A stretch of DNA of 64,000 bases, taken from positions 88,721-152,720 of the forward strand of contig JAJDOG010000084.1 in the NCBI GenBank assembly GCA_022340285.1, in the 5' to 3' direction. Source of the DNA: Betaproteobacteria bacterium. Lineage in GTDB: Bacteria; Pseudomonadota; Gammaproteobacteria; Burkholderiales; SG8-39. Of this stretch, positions 52,393 to 61,961 are shown in pieces. The notes under the pieces are model-generated. The model was not told where the DNA came from. It did no database searches and saw nothing but the letters and a program-made list of their open reading frames with translations. The position numbers and the translations under genes were made by a program. How positions within the stretch are numbered: the stretch's first letter is position 1; every line of letters starts with the position of its first letter.

Positions 52393-53208
52393 ATGCCCGT
52401 GATCGCGATGACCATGGAGGTCGGCACGCGTGGCTCCGAGGTCGCTGTCGGCCTCGCGAAGGCGCTCAACATCGCGTCGATCGGCCACGAGATCGTCGAT
52501 CGCGTCGCCGACAAGATGAACGTCAAGAAGAGCATGCTGCAGCGGCTGCGCGAGGGCAAGGCGAGCATGCTCGAGCGGATCTCCACGAGCCAGAGCGAGA
52601 TCGGGGTCTTCACGGCGGAGGAGGTGCTGGCGATCGCGCAGAAGGGCGACGTCCTCGTCAGGGGCTGGGGCGCCACGCTGCTTCTGCGCCCGGTGCCGCA
52701 CATCGTCTGCGTGCGCGTTTGCGCACCGTTCGAGGCGCGCGTGCAATCGCTGCTGCAGCGCCTTGACACCGACGACGAGGAGTTCATCCGCGACGAGATC
52801 CAGCGCAGCGACGAGGCGCACGCCGCGGCCATGCAGGCGCGTTATCACGTGCGCTGGGGCGATCCGCTCCTCTACGACCTGACGCTCAACACCGAGCGCG
52901 TCGCCATCGACTCGTGCGTCGAGCAGATCATCGCACTCACCCGGCGCCCCGAATTCGCGGAAACTCCCGAGTCGCGCGCCAAGCTCGACAATCTGGCGCT
53001 CGAGGCACGCGTGCGCGCGGCCTTCCTGGCGCATGCGGACACCGAGGACGTGCGCGTGACCGTGGTGGCGGACGCAGGCAAGGTCGTGCTGCGCGGCATG
53101 GTCGACACGGAAAAGGAACGTGCCGCGGCGATCAATGTCGCCAAAACCGTTTCGGGAGTCACTGCCGTCAGCGCGGATCTGCGGACCATCCGCCGCCCGC
53201 GGCGATGA
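52393..53208 (+). CDS. Cytidylate-kinase-like protein with C-terminal BON domain
   Basis: 271 residues, starting one base after the tctA stop (AGGAGGCTGAG provides the ribosome binding site). Residues 1-190 match the cytidylate-kinase-like family (PF13189): GSEVAVGLAKALNIASIGHEIVDRVA, VLVRGWGATLLL, and VRVCAPFEARVQ. No classic P-loop GxxGxGKS is present; TMEVGTRGSE occupies that place. Residues about 200-268 are a BON domain (VRAAFLAHADTEDVRVTVVADAGKVVLRG). The coupling to tctA suggests a regulatory or sensing role for the transporter; function unknown. Confidence 0.75.
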   Translation: MPVIAMTMEVGTRGSEVAVGLAKALNIASIGHEIVDRVADKMNVKKSMLQRLREGKASMLERISTSQSEIGVFTAEEVLAIAQKGDVLVRGWGATLLLRPVPHIVCVRVCAPFEARVQSLLQRLDTDDEEFIRDEIQRSDEAHAAAMQARYHVRWGDPLLYDLTLNTERVAIDSCVEQIIALTRRPEFAETPESRAKLDNLALEARVRAAFLAHADTEDVRVTVVADAGKVVLRGMVDTEKERAAAINVAKTVSGVTAVSADLRTIRRPRR

Positions 53209-53241
53209 CCGGACCGCGGTTTTCGAACTAATCCGCGCGCG

Positions 53242-53856
53242 TCAGGCCGTCCGCCGGCCGCGCTGCTTCAGGCGCGAAAGCGTCTCCGGCGTGAGGTTCA
53301 GATAGGAGGCGAGCTCCTTGCTCGGGATGCGTCCGGTCAGGTCCTGATGCTTGCGCTGGAACCGGGACAGCCGTCCCGGCGCATCCAGCAGGTGCAGCGT
53401 GATGGTGTGCGCCATCACCTCGGACATGAGCTTCATGATCTCGTACTCGAAGCGCGACTTGACGTCCGCGTGGCGATCAAGGAACTCGACCCACTGCGCC
53501 ATGCCCAGCATGGCAGTGCGGACTTTGGTGACCGCGACGATGCTGTAGGGGGTCGGCGTCCCCAGGCACCATGCTGCGTACGAGGTGTCCATCTCGGTTT
53601 CCGCCGCGAAACGCAGGATCATCTCGCGTCCCTCCGCGTTGGACACGACCCGCTTGAGCATCCCGTCGAGAATGAAGAACTGCTCCATCTCGGAGTCGCC
53701 CTGCCGCACGAGCAGATCGCCCTTACGGTAATCCACGATCGCGAGCAGCGGCTCGAGCTCCTCCCACTGCGCCGGGGTCATATCCCTGAGCAGGCGGTCC
53801 TGGCGGAGCTGTTGCCGGATCGTGTTGAGCTGCGGGTGGGTAGCAAACGAAGCCAT
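53242..53856 (-). CDS. Crp/Fnr-family transcriptional regulator
   Basis: 204 residues from the ATG at 53856. Residues about 20-130 are a cyclic-nucleotide-binding fold (YRKGDLLVRQGDSEMEQFFILDG). The C-terminal helix-turn-helix reads IPSKELASYLNLTPETLSRLKQRGRR; E-x-x-S-R is the Fnr-type recognition helix that reads TTGA half-sites. The N-terminal cysteines of oxygen-sensing Fnr are absent, and key cAMP-pocket residues are not evident, so the signal is unknown. Divergent from oxc, with a matching palindrome between them; seven such sites occur in the window. Confidence 0.87.
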   Translation of the reverse strand: MASFATHPQLNTIRQQLRQDRLLRDMTPAQWEELEPLLAIVDYRKGDLLVRQGDSEMEQFFILDGMLKRVVSNAEGREMILRFAAETEMDTSYAAWCLGTPTPYSIVAVTKVRTAMLGMAQWVEFLDRHADVKSRFEYEIMKLMSEVMAHTITLHLLDAPGRLSRFQRKHQDLTGRIPSKELASYLNLTPETLSRLKQRGRRTA

Positions 53857-53962
53857 GCCGCGGACCGGTACGACGGGAACTCGATATTGTACTCGACGAC
53901 CCTGACCGGGGCCGCGGGCGGGCCACTCCGCGGTCGCGGCGCCGCGCTGGAAGAATGAAACC

Positions 53963-53976
53963 TTGACCGCAATCAA
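53963..53976. promoter_or_regulatory. Fnr/Crp-type palindrome between regulator and oxc
   Basis: TTGACCGCAATCAA. Its centre is 30.5 bases before TACCAT (54000-54005), the oxc -10 candidate, a class II position. It also lies 107 bases before the divergent regulator start, so autoregulation is possible. Confidence 0.65.
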
Positions 53977-54057
53977 GGCTCGCGAGGCGACCGAGTCCCT
54001 ACCATAATGCCCTCATTGGCCAAGCGTTTTTTTCGCCCCCACCATCAGGAGGCCCTC

Positions 54058-55806
54058 ATGGGTGGACCCGTGACCCAACCCCAAGTTGCCGGCGAGGTAC
54101 AAGCAATGACCGACGGTTTTCACCTGGTCATCGATGCCCTCAAAGTCAACGGCATCGACACGATCTTCGGCCTGCCCGGGATACCGATCACCGACTTCGC
54201 CCGCATGGCACAGGCCGCCGGGATGCGCGTGATTTCGTTCCGCCACGAGCAGAACGCCGGCAACGCCGCCGCCATCGCCGGCTTCCTGACGCAAAAGCCG
54301 GGCATCTGCCTGACGGTGTCCGCGCCTGGCTTCCTCAACGGCTTGACGGCGCTCGCCAACGCCACCACCAATTGCTTCCCGATGATCCTCATCAGCGGCT
54401 CCAGCGAGCGTGAGATCGTCGACCTGCAGCAGGGCGATTACGAAGAGATGGACCAGCTCGCCATCGCCAAGCCGCTGTGCAAGGCCGCCTTCCGCGTTCT
54501 GCATGCCGAGGACATCGGCGTAGGCATCGCGCGCGCGATCCGCGCCGCCGTCTCCGGCCGCCCGGGCGGTGTCTACCTGGATCTGCCGGCCAGGCTCTTC
54601 GCGCAGACCATGGATGCGGCCGCCGGGAAGAATTCATTGATCAAGGTGGTCGATCCGGCGCCGCGCCAGATTCCGGCACCCGAAGCCGTGCAGCGTGCGC
54701 TGAACCTGCTCAAAGGTGCCAAGCGCCCGCTCATTCTTCTGGGCAAGGGGGCCGCCTACGCCCAGGCCGACGCCGATATCCGCGCGCTGGTCGAGAAGAC
54801 CGGCATCCCCTACCTGCCCATGTCCATGGCCAAGGGGCTGCTGCCCGACACGCACGAGCAGTCCGCTGCGGCTGCCCGCTCCTACGTGCTTCCCGAGGCT
54901 GATGTGGTGATGTTGATCGGCGCGCGCCTCAACTGGCTGCTCTCGCACGGCAAGGGCAAGACCTGGGGCGGCAAAGGCCCCAAGGAATGGGGCGGTCAGA
55001 AGTTCATCCAGATCGACATCTCGCCGCAGGAAGCGGACAGCAACGTGCGCATCGACGCCCCGGTGGTCGGCGACATCGGTTCCTGCGTGTCGGCCCTGCT
55101 CGCGGGCATCGGAGCCAGCTGGCCCAAGCCGCCGGCAGACTGGCTGGCCGCCATCGCCGAGCGCAAGAACAAGAACATCGCCAAGATGGCCGAGACCCTG
55201 GCGAAGAACCCCACGCCGATGAGCTTCCAGAGCGCGCTGGCCGTGGTGCGCGACGTGATCAAGGCGAACCCGGACGCGTGCCTCGTCAACGAAGGCGCCA
55301 ACGCGCTGGACTTCACGCGCAGCATCGTGGACATGTACCAGCCGCGCAAGCGCCTGGACGTGGGCACCTGGGGCATCATGGGCATCGGCATGGGCTTTTC
55401 CGTCGCCGCCGCCGTCACCACCGGCAAGCCGGTCATCGCCATCGAGGGCGACAGCGCCTTCGGCTTCTCCGGTATGGAATGCGAGACCATCTGCCGCTAC
55501 AACCTGCCGGTATGCGTGGTGATCTTCAACAACAACGGCGTCTATCGCGGCACCGACGTGAATCCGACCGGTGGCCCCGATGTGGCCCCCACCGTGTTCG
55601 TCAAGGGCGCACGCTATGAAAAGCTGATGGAAGCCTTCGGTGGTGTGGGCGTGTATGCGACGACTCAGACGGAGTTGCGCAAGGCAATGGACGAAGCCCT
55701 CCGCTCGCGCAAGCCCACGCTCGTCAATGCCGTCATCGATGAGACCGCCGGCACCGAAAGCGGGCGCATTACGAGCTTGAATCCGCAAAGCGCGAAGAAG
55801 AAATAG
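54058..55806 (+). CDS. oxc: Oxalyl-CoA decarboxylase
   Basis: 582 residues from ATG 54058 (AGGAGG upstream; an earlier in-frame start lacks one). ThDP-dependent oxalyl-CoA -> formyl-CoA + CO2. [35 protein letters not shown] (the Glu that activates ThDP), [21 protein letters not shown], and the metal/ThDP motif [20 protein letters not shown]...[11 protein letters not shown] are all characteristic. Acetolactate synthase and glyoxylate carboligase are less likely because the [13 protein letters not shown] and GVYRGTD segments are Oxc-specific. Base composition runs more regular than neighbours but not clearly foreign. Confidence 0.94.
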   Translation: MGGPVTQPQVAGEVQAMTDGFHLVIDALKVNGIDTIFGLPGIPITDFARMAQAAGMRVISFRHEQNAGNAAAIAGFLTQKPGICLTVSAPGFLNGLTALANATTNCFPMILISGSSEREIVDLQQGDYEEMDQLAIAKPLCKAAFRVLHAEDIGVGIARAIRAAVSGRPGGVYLDLPARLFAQTMDAAAGKNSLIKVVDPAPRQIPAPEAVQRALNLLKGAKRPLILLGKGAAYAQADADIRALVEKTGIPYLPMSMAKGLLPDTHEQSAAAARSYVLPEADVVMLIGARLNWLLSHGKGKTWGGKGPKEWGGQKFIQIDISPQEADSNVRIDAPVVGDIGSCVSALLAGIGASWPKPPADWLAAIAERKNKNIAKMAETLAKNPTPMSFQSALAVVRDVIKANPDACLVNEGANALDFTRSIVDMYQPRKRLDVGTWGIMGIGMGFSVAAAVTTGKPVIAIEGDSAFGFSGMECETICRYNLPVCVVIFNNNGVYRGTDVNPTGGPDVAPTVFVKGARYEKLMEAFGGVGVYATTQTELRKAMDEALRSRKPTLVNAVIDETAGTESGRITSLNPQSAKKK

Positions 55807-55870
55807 TCAGACAGGGTGGAGTAAAGAGGGCAGGTAACTCCTTCCTGCCGCCGAGCGATTGGAGATCAGA

Positions 55871-57142
55871 ATGGAAGCACTCAAGGGACTTCGCATCCTC
55901 GACATGACCCACGTGCAGGCGGGCCCGACGTGCTCGCAGCTGCTGGCGTGGATGGGCGCGGACGTGATCAAGTTCGAGAACCCGGCCGGCGATGCGACCC
56001 GCGGCCAGCTGCGCGACGTGCCCAACGCCGACAGCCTGTACTTCACGATGCTCAACTGCAACAAGCGCTCGATCACGGTCAACATGAAGACCGCCGAGGG
56101 CAAGCAAGTGTTCGTCGATCTGTTGAAGACCTGCGACATCATCATGGAGAACTTCGGCCCCGGGGTGCTCGATCGCTTCGGGTTCAGCTGGGAGAAGATC
56201 CACGAGCTCAATCCGAAGATCGTGATGGGGTCGATCAAGGGCTTCGGCTCGAGCGGCCCCTACGCCGACTTCAAGGCCTACGAGAACGTTGCGCAGGCGA
56301 TGGGCGGGGCGATGAGCACGACCGGTGTCCCCGACGGCCCGCCGTTCGTCACCGGCGCGCAGATCGGCGACTCGGGTACCGGACTGCATCTCGCGATCGG
56401 ACTGCTCGCGGCGCTGCGCCAGGCCGAGCGCACCGGTCAGGGGCAGTACGTCGAGGTCGCGATGATGGACGGCGTGATGAACCTGTGCCGCGTCAAGTTC
56501 CGCGACCACCAGCGGCTGACGCGCGGCGATCTGCCGGAGTACTCGGTGCCCACCTACAAGGGCATGGGCGAAGTGCCGCGCGCGGGCAACGACTCGGGCG
56601 GCGGCCAGCTCGGCAACGCGATTCACTGCAAGCCCCATGGCGCCAACGATTGGCTCTACGTCGTCGTCCAGGAGGCGGTGTGGGGGGCGCTCGCGAAGCG
56701 CATCGGTCCCGAGCTGGGCATGCCGGACCTCGCGGCGGACCCGCATTTCGCAACCATCGGCGAGCGGCGCAAGAACCAGCAGCTCATGTGGACGCTGATC
56801 AACAAGTTCGCCGAGCAGCACACCAAGCGCGAGATGATGGCGATCCTGAATCCGCTCGACGTGCCCTGCGGGCCGATCATGAGCACCGAGGATCTCGCCA
56901 ACGACGAGCACGTCCGCGGCCGCGACATGTGGGTGGAGCTCGACCATCCGCAGCGCGGCAAGTGGTACAACGTGGGCATGCCGATCAAGCTGTCCGCGTC
57001 GCCCGCGAAGGTCGAGCGTTCGCCGCTTCTTGGCGAGCATACCGACGAGGTGCTGCGGGACGTGCTCGGCTACGACGAACCGAAGATCGCGGGTCTGAAG
57101 AAAGCGGGGGCTTTTTCGACTCCCCCGAAAAAGGCGGCCTGA
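55871..57142 (+). CDS. frc: Formyl-CoA:oxalate CoA-transferase
   Basis: 423 residues from ATG 55871 (TTGGAG upstream). Class III CoA-transferase: LRILDMTHVQAGPTCSQLLAWMGADVIKFE, DSLYFTMLNCNKRSITVNMKT and the catalytic Asp167 in QIGDSGTGLHLAIG (equivalent to Frc Asp169). The glycine loop is DSGGGQLGN. It charges oxalate with CoA from formyl-CoA, releasing formate, and feeds Oxc. The formate can go to the dehydrogenase at 21-25.6 kb. Confidence 0.93.
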   Translation: MEALKGLRILDMTHVQAGPTCSQLLAWMGADVIKFENPAGDATRGQLRDVPNADSLYFTMLNCNKRSITVNMKTAEGKQVFVDLLKTCDIIMENFGPGVLDRFGFSWEKIHELNPKIVMGSIKGFGSSGPYADFKAYENVAQAMGGAMSTTGVPDGPPFVTGAQIGDSGTGLHLAIGLLAALRQAERTGQGQYVEVAMMDGVMNLCRVKFRDHQRLTRGDLPEYSVPTYKGMGEVPRAGNDSGGGQLGNAIHCKPHGANDWLYVVVQEAVWGALAKRIGPELGMPDLAADPHFATIGERRKNQQLMWTLINKFAEQHTKREMMAILNPLDVPCGPIMSTEDLANDEHVRGRDMWVELDHPQRGKWYNVGMPIKLSASPAKVERSPLLGEHTDEVLRDVLGYDEPKIAGLKKAGAFSTPPKKAA

Positions 57143-57143
57143 C

Positions 57144-58076
57144 ATGCGCATCGCGATCATCGGACAACAGGATTTCGGGAAGGCCGTGCTCGAGGCATTC
57201 CTCGCGCGCGGAGACGAAGTCGCTGGCGTCTTCTGCGCGCCGGAGAAGGAGGGCGCGCGGCCCGATGCGCTGCGCGCAGCGGCCGAGGCAAAGGGGCTCA
57301 AGGTGTTCCAGTTCAAGTCGCTCCGGGCGCCGGAGGCGGCCGAGGCGATGAGCGGCTTGAAGGCCGAGCTCGGCATCATGGCTTTCGTGCTGCAATTCGC
57401 TCCCCAGGAATTCGTGAACATTCCGAAGCACGGCACTATCCAGTACCACCCGTCGCTCCTGCCCAAGTACCGGGGGCCGAGCTCGATCAACTGGCCGATC
57501 ATCAAGGGCGAGACCGAGACCGGGCTCACGATCTTCCGTCCTTCCGACGGGCTGGACGAGGGCAAGGTGATCCTCCAGAAGAAGACGCCGATCGGTCCGG
57601 ACGACACCCTGGGCAGCGTCTATTTCGATCGCCTGTTCCCGATGGGTGTGGCGGCGATGCTCGAGGCCGCCGACCTGGTCGCGGCGGGCAAGCACACCGA
57701 GACGGTGCAGGACGAAAGTCGGGCAAGCTACGAGGGCTGGTGCCGAGCGGCCGAGGCGCGCATCAACTGGGCGACGCATGTCGATTTCACCTACGACCTC
57801 ATCCGGGGTTGCAATCCCGCGCCCGGGGCCTGGACGACGCTCAACGGAACGAAGCTCCAGATCTTCGATGCGCGCAAGCACATCGTGCGCACGTTTGGTG
57901 CGGTGAAGGGCAAGATCGGCGAGGTCTCGGACGTGTCCGGCACGAGCTTCTTCGTCACCGCGCAAGGCGGCCAGATCGAAGTTCAGAAGGCGAAGTTCGG
58001 CGACGGGAAGAAGCTCTCGGGTGCCGAGGTGGCCGCGAGCGCGTCGCTCGCGCCGGGCACGTTGCTCGGGACCTGA
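57144..58076 (+). CDS. Formyltransferase / 10-formyl-THF hydrolase-domain protein (ALDH1L N-domain-like)
   Basis: 310 residues starting one base after the frc stop. It resembles the N-terminal hydrolase domain of 10-formyltetrahydrofolate dehydrogenase more than methionyl-tRNA formyltransferase: RIAIIGQQDFGKAVLEAFLARGDEVAGVF, HGTIQYHPSLLPKYRGPSSINWPII (catalytic His) and FRPSDGLDEGKVILQK (catalytic Asp). A C-terminal OB-like part contains INWATHVDFTYDLIRGCNPAPGAW. No ALDH domain follows. The likely reaction is release or transfer of the formyl group of 10-formyl-THF; PurU and ArnA-type enzymes are alternatives. Its position suggests formyl exchange with the oxalate pathway. Confidence 0.8.
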   Translation: MRIAIIGQQDFGKAVLEAFLARGDEVAGVFCAPEKEGARPDALRAAAEAKGLKVFQFKSLRAPEAAEAMSGLKAELGIMAFVLQFAPQEFVNIPKHGTIQYHPSLLPKYRGPSSINWPIIKGETETGLTIFRPSDGLDEGKVILQKKTPIGPDDTLGSVYFDRLFPMGVAAMLEAADLVAAGKHTETVQDESRASYEGWCRAAEARINWATHVDFTYDLIRGCNPAPGAWTTLNGTKLQIFDARKHIVRTFGAVKGKIGEVSDVSGTSFFVTAQGGQIEVQKAKFGDGKKLSGAEVAASASLAPGTLLGT

Positions 58077-58500
58077 TTCGCGCTCGGAACGCGCCATGGC
58101 CCGCTCACTGCGCGGGCCGAACTTCGTTTCGTATCCGTTCCAGTTTCGTTCCGGTTGGACGGCGGTGTTGACCGTCGAATGACCCAACCTGACGAATTCT
58201 CGGCAAAAATTTGACTAATTTCATACCCGACTGTAAGAATGGGAATTATGCTCCTGTTTCTTCAGGGACTTAGTGTGAAATGAGGGTGTCATCGCGGCCG
58301 CCGCCAAGGTGGAAAGCGGCTCGCCGTGGCGCCGGGAAAACGAGATCGAGCCGTCGACGAACCCGGGGGGTGGGAAGCGGCATTTCTGCCCGATGCGGCA
58401 GCAGTGCGACGAAGAGTGACTAATGCGCGGGCGTAGAATGCCGCACATGCCGGATAGCGACGACCGATAACGACAACAAGATCTTCGGGGAACTGGCTCG
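58077..58500. other. Intergenic region before CHASE2 kinase, no gene seen
   Basis: 424 bases. Bases 58195-58260 are AT-richer (AAAAATTTGACTAATTTCATACC) and may hold the promoter of the downstream signalling genes. TTGACC at 58168 lacks a matching half-site at the right distance. Nothing else is recognisable. Confidence 0.5.
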
Positions 58501-61116
58501 GTGGAGAAAGGTGGATTCTGGAGAAAGGACTGGTTCCTCGGCCTCGCGGTCGCGCTCGTCCTGTTCTTCGCCGCCGGCTCCGACCTGATCCAGAGTCTCG
58601 AGCGCAAAGCCTACGATCTCGGTGTCCGCGCGACGGACCGCGTCCCGAGTGACCGCATCGCGGTCATCGCGATCGATGACGCCAGCATCGCAAACATCGG
58701 CCGGTGGCCCTGGCCGCGGGATGTGCATGCCCGCCTGACTGCGCTGCTGGCGCGGGGTCATGCGAAGGTCCTCGGTAACCTCGTGTTCTTCACCGAGCCG
58801 CAACTCGACCCGGGGCTCGCCTACGTCAACCAGGTGCTCGCCGAGTACCAGAAGGCGGTGCCGAATCCGAACCAGATCGAACGCGGCGCGCCGCTTGCGC
58901 GCATCGGCGCCATTCTTCAGGAGGCCGAGAGGGCGCTCAATACGGATCGCCAGCTTGCCAGCAGCTACGCGCAGGCAGGGAACGTCGTGCTGCCGATGCT
59001 ATTCGAGCTTGGTGATCCGCGCGGAAGGCCCGATCGCCCGCTTCCCGCCTACGTGACGAAGAACGCGCTGCCGACCGTTGTCGGCGGTTCGCCCGAACCG
59101 CCTTTCACGACGACTGCAAGAGTCATCTACCCGGTCGACATGATCGGCCGGCAGGCGAAGGGCATCGGGCACCTGAACGCGCGCACCGACGTCGACGGCG
59201 GCATCCGCTCCGAGCCGCTGGTGCTCGCCCATTTCGATCAGCTCTATCCGTCGCTCTCGCTGCTGATCGCCGCGCAGAGCCTGAATCTCGGAGTCGCGGA
59301 CATCAAGGTGGATCTCGGCAAAGGCGTCAGCCTCGCGAATCTGCGGATCACCACCGATCCGAAGCTCGAGATGTACACGTACTACTACAAGGACCACGAC
59401 GGCAGGCCGGCGTTTCCCGTCGACTCGTTCTTCGACGTGTATACCGGGAAGATCCCTGCGGAAAAGTATCGCGACAAGATCGTGCTCATCGGCCCGACGG
59501 CGGCCGGGCTCGGCAACGCCAGCGTGACTCCCATATCGCCCGCGATGGCGCCCGTTCTGACACTGGCGCACTCCGTTTCTTCGATCCTCCGGGAGCATTT
59601 CTTCGTCGTACCGTCCTGGGCCATCTGGGCCGAGTACGGCGCCTACCTGCTCATTGCGCTTTACCTCATCATCGTTCTCCCGCGCGTCGGCGCCGGCATG
59701 GGCGCGCTCGTGACGGCGCTGCTCCTCGTCGCGCTGCTCGGCGCTCACTTCGGGCTGATGACCTCGAAGGGCATGTGGCTCCAGCTCATGCTGCCGGCGA
59801 CGCTGCTGCTGGTGGGCCACCTGCTGCTCACCACCAAGCGATTCCTCGTCACGGAGGCCGGCAAGGTCAAATCGGATGCCGAGTCCGCCGAGTCGAACCG
59901 CAACCTTGCGCTCGCTTTCCAGGGTCAGGGGCGCCTCGACGAAGCCTGGGACCGGTTCCGCCGGGTGCCCATGGACGAACGCCTGATGGAGAACGTCTAC
60001 AACCTCGCCCTGGATTTCGAGCGCAAGCGGCAGTTCAACAAGGCGGAGGCGGTTTACCGCTACATCGCGGACCATGACGTCAAGTTCCGCGACGTTGCGC
60101 AGAAGCTCGCGCGCGCGAAGCAGCTGTCCGAGACGGTGATCCTGGGTGGGGCGACGGGCGGCGGACGGACCAACACGAGCATCATGACTGCCGAGACCGT
60201 CGAGAAGCCGATGCTCGGCCGCTACCAGGTCGAGAAGGAACTCGGCAAGGGGGCGATGGGTGTCGTCTACCAGGGCCGCGACCCGAAGATCGGGCGGATC
60301 GTCGCGATCAAGACGATGGCGCTCGCGCAGGAGTTCGAGCCAGACGAACTCGCCGATGTTCGCGAGCGGTTTTTTCGCGAGGCCGAGACCGCGGGTCGCC
60401 TCAACCATCCGAACATCGTGACCATCTTCGATGCCGGCGAGGAGCACGATCTCGCCTACATCGCCATGGAATTCCTGAAGGGCCAGGATCTGACGCCCTT
60501 CACCAAGCCCGGCAAGCTGATGCCGCCCGCGGCCGCGATCTCGATCGTCGCCCGCGTGGCGGACGCGCTTGGCTACGCGCATCGTCAGCAGATCGTTCAT
60601 CGTGACATCAAGCCCGCGAACATTATGTACGAAGCGGCTTCCGACACGGTGAAGGTCACCGACTTCGGGATCGCCCGCATCACCGACTCCTCGAAGACGA
60701 AAACCGGCATGGTGCTCGGCACGCCGTCCTACATGTCGCCCGAGCAGCTCGCCGGAAAGCGAATCGACGGCCGCTCGGACCTCTTCTCGCTCGCGGTGAC
60801 GCTCTACCAGCTGCTCTCCGGGCGCCTCCCGTTCGAGGGCGAATCGATGGCGCAGCTCATGTACAAGATCGCCAACGAGGCTGCACCGGACATCCGCACC
60901 GTGAATCCCAACCTGCCGCCGGCCTTGAGCGCGTTCATCGCCAGAGCGATGGCCAAGGACGTTTCCACGCGGCTGCAGACAGGCGAAGAATTCGCCGCCG
61001 CGCTCCGGGCATGCGTCGTCGCGCCCGCGCCCGTCGTCCAACCCTCGACCGGCACCCCCCCGGCCGCCAGCACTCCGCCCGCGACCGGAGGTCGTTCGGT
61101 GGACATCAGTCTCTAG
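58501..61116 (+). CDS. Transmembrane CHASE2 sensor - serine/threonine protein kinase
   Basis: 871 residues from GTG 58501. One N-terminal membrane segment (WFLGLAVALVLFFAAG), a periplasmic CHASE2 domain to about residue 365 (RIAVIAIDDASIANIGRWPWPRDVHARL, DKIVLIGPTAAGLGNASVTPI), three membrane helices (375-450), a TPR-like helical stretch (460-540), then a complete Hanks kinase at about 575-840. Kinase motifs: GKGAMGVVY (582), VAIK, HRDIKPANI (Asp702), DFGIAR (721), GTPSYMSPEQ. It signals from the periplasm to cytoplasmic Ser/Thr targets, with the phosphatase and FHA genes just downstream. Confidence 0.92.
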   Translation: MEKGGFWRKDWFLGLAVALVLFFAAGSDLIQSLERKAYDLGVRATDRVPSDRIAVIAIDDASIANIGRWPWPRDVHARLTALLARGHAKVLGNLVFFTEPQLDPGLAYVNQVLAEYQKAVPNPNQIERGAPLARIGAILQEAERALNTDRQLASSYAQAGNVVLPMLFELGDPRGRPDRPLPAYVTKNALPTVVGGSPEPPFTTTARVIYPVDMIGRQAKGIGHLNARTDVDGGIRSEPLVLAHFDQLYPSLSLLIAAQSLNLGVADIKVDLGKGVSLANLRITTDPKLEMYTYYYKDHDGRPAFPVDSFFDVYTGKIPAEKYRDKIVLIGPTAAGLGNASVTPISPAMAPVLTLAHSVSSILREHFFVVPSWAIWAEYGAYLLIALYLIIVLPRVGAGMGALVTALLLVALLGAHFGLMTSKGMWLQLMLPATLLLVGHLLLTTKRFLVTEAGKVKSDAESAESNRNLALAFQGQGRLDEAWDRFRRVPMDERLMENVYNLALDFERKRQFNKAEAVYRYIADHDVKFRDVAQKLARAKQLSETVILGGATGGGRTNTSIMTAETVEKPMLGRYQVEKELGKGAMGVVYQGRDPKIGRIVAIKTMALAQEFEPDELADVRERFFREAETAGRLNHPNIVTIFDAGEEHDLAYIAMEFLKGQDLTPFTKPGKLMPPAAAISIVARVADALGYAHRQQIVHRDIKPANIMYEAASDTVKVTDFGIARITDSSKTKTGMVLGTPSYMSPEQLAGKRIDGRSDLFSLAVTLYQLLSGRLPFEGESMAQLMYKIANEAAPDIRTVNPNLPPALSAFIARAMAKDVSTRLQTGEEFAAALRACVVAPAPVVQPSTGTPPAASTPPATGGRSVDISL

Positions 61117-61122
61117 CGCGCC

Positions 61123-61947
61123 ATGAATCTCAGCCAGGCACTCGAGATTGCAAGCAGCACCGACCCCGGCATGGTGCGGTCCCACAACGAGGACTCGATC
61201 GCCGTCGATGCGGCAAAGGGGCTCGTGGTGCTCGCGGACGGCATGGGCGGCTACAATGCGGGTGAGGTCGCGAGCGGAATGGCGACCACCGTCATCACCA
61301 CCGAGCTCCAGGATCTCCTCGAGACCAACCCGCCCTTCGAGCCCGATCCGGCGAACGGCCGACCCAATGCGGAGCGGTTGCTCCGCGACCAGATCGTCAA
61401 GGCAAACACGTCGATCTTCCAGGCGGCGCAGAGCCAGCCCCAGTACGCGGGGATGGGGACCACGCTCGTTGCCGCGGTCTTCTACGACAACAAGGCGATG
61501 ATCGCCCACATCGGCGATTCGAGGGTCTACCGGATGCGCGAGGAGACCTTCGAGCAGATCACGAAAGATCACTCGCTCCTGCAGGAGCAGATCGATAGCG
61601 GCATGATTACGCCTGAACAGGCGCGGTTCTCGCAGAACAAGAACCTCGTCACCCGGGCGCTCGGAATCGACCCGACGGTGGAGCCGGAGCTGCGCGAATA
61701 TGACACGCGCCCCGGCGACGTCTGGCTGCTCTGCTCGGACGGGCTGAACGACATGGTGAGCGACGAGGACATCGGGCTCACCTTGCAGACGCTGTCGGCA
61801 AATCTGAAGCTTGCCGCGCAGCAGCTGGTGCAGATGGCGAACGACAATGGCGGGCGCGACAACGTGTCCGTGATCTTGGTCCGCGTGTTGCGCGACTTCG
61901 CGGTATCGCGCGGCTGGGTGACTAGACTGTTTGGCTGGTTGAAATAA
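61123..61947 (+). CDS. PP2C-family protein serine/threonine phosphatase
   Basis: 274 residues. The metal-binding motifs are complete: SSTDPGMVRSHNEDSI, VVLADGMGGYNAGEVAS, GTTLVAAVF, HIGDSRVYRM, LLCSDGLNDMVSD and GGRDNVSVILV. It starts six bases after the kinase stop and is its likely antagonist, acting in the cytoplasm. Confidence 0.94.
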   Translation: MNLSQALEIASSTDPGMVRSHNEDSIAVDAAKGLVVLADGMGGYNAGEVASGMATTVITTELQDLLETNPPFEPDPANGRPNAERLLRDQIVKANTSIFQAAQSQPQYAGMGTTLVAAVFYDNKAMIAHIGDSRVYRMREETFEQITKDHSLLQEQIDSGMITPEQARFSQNKNLVTRALGIDPTVEPELREYDTRPGDVWLLCSDGLNDMVSDEDIGLTLQTLSANLKLAAQQLVQMANDNGGRDNVSVILVRVLRDFAVSRGWVTRLFGWLK

Positions 61948-61961
61948 GTGGGGACACTGCC

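Noticed and set aside
54058..55806. Acetolactate synthase or glyoxylate carboligase
   Set aside because: Oxc-specific segments and the frc gene directly downstream favour oxalyl-CoA decarboxylase.
58168..58181. TTGACCGTCGAATG upstream of the CHASE2 kinase as a palindromic site
   Set aside because: The second arm does not match GTCAA and no -10 lies at the expected distance.
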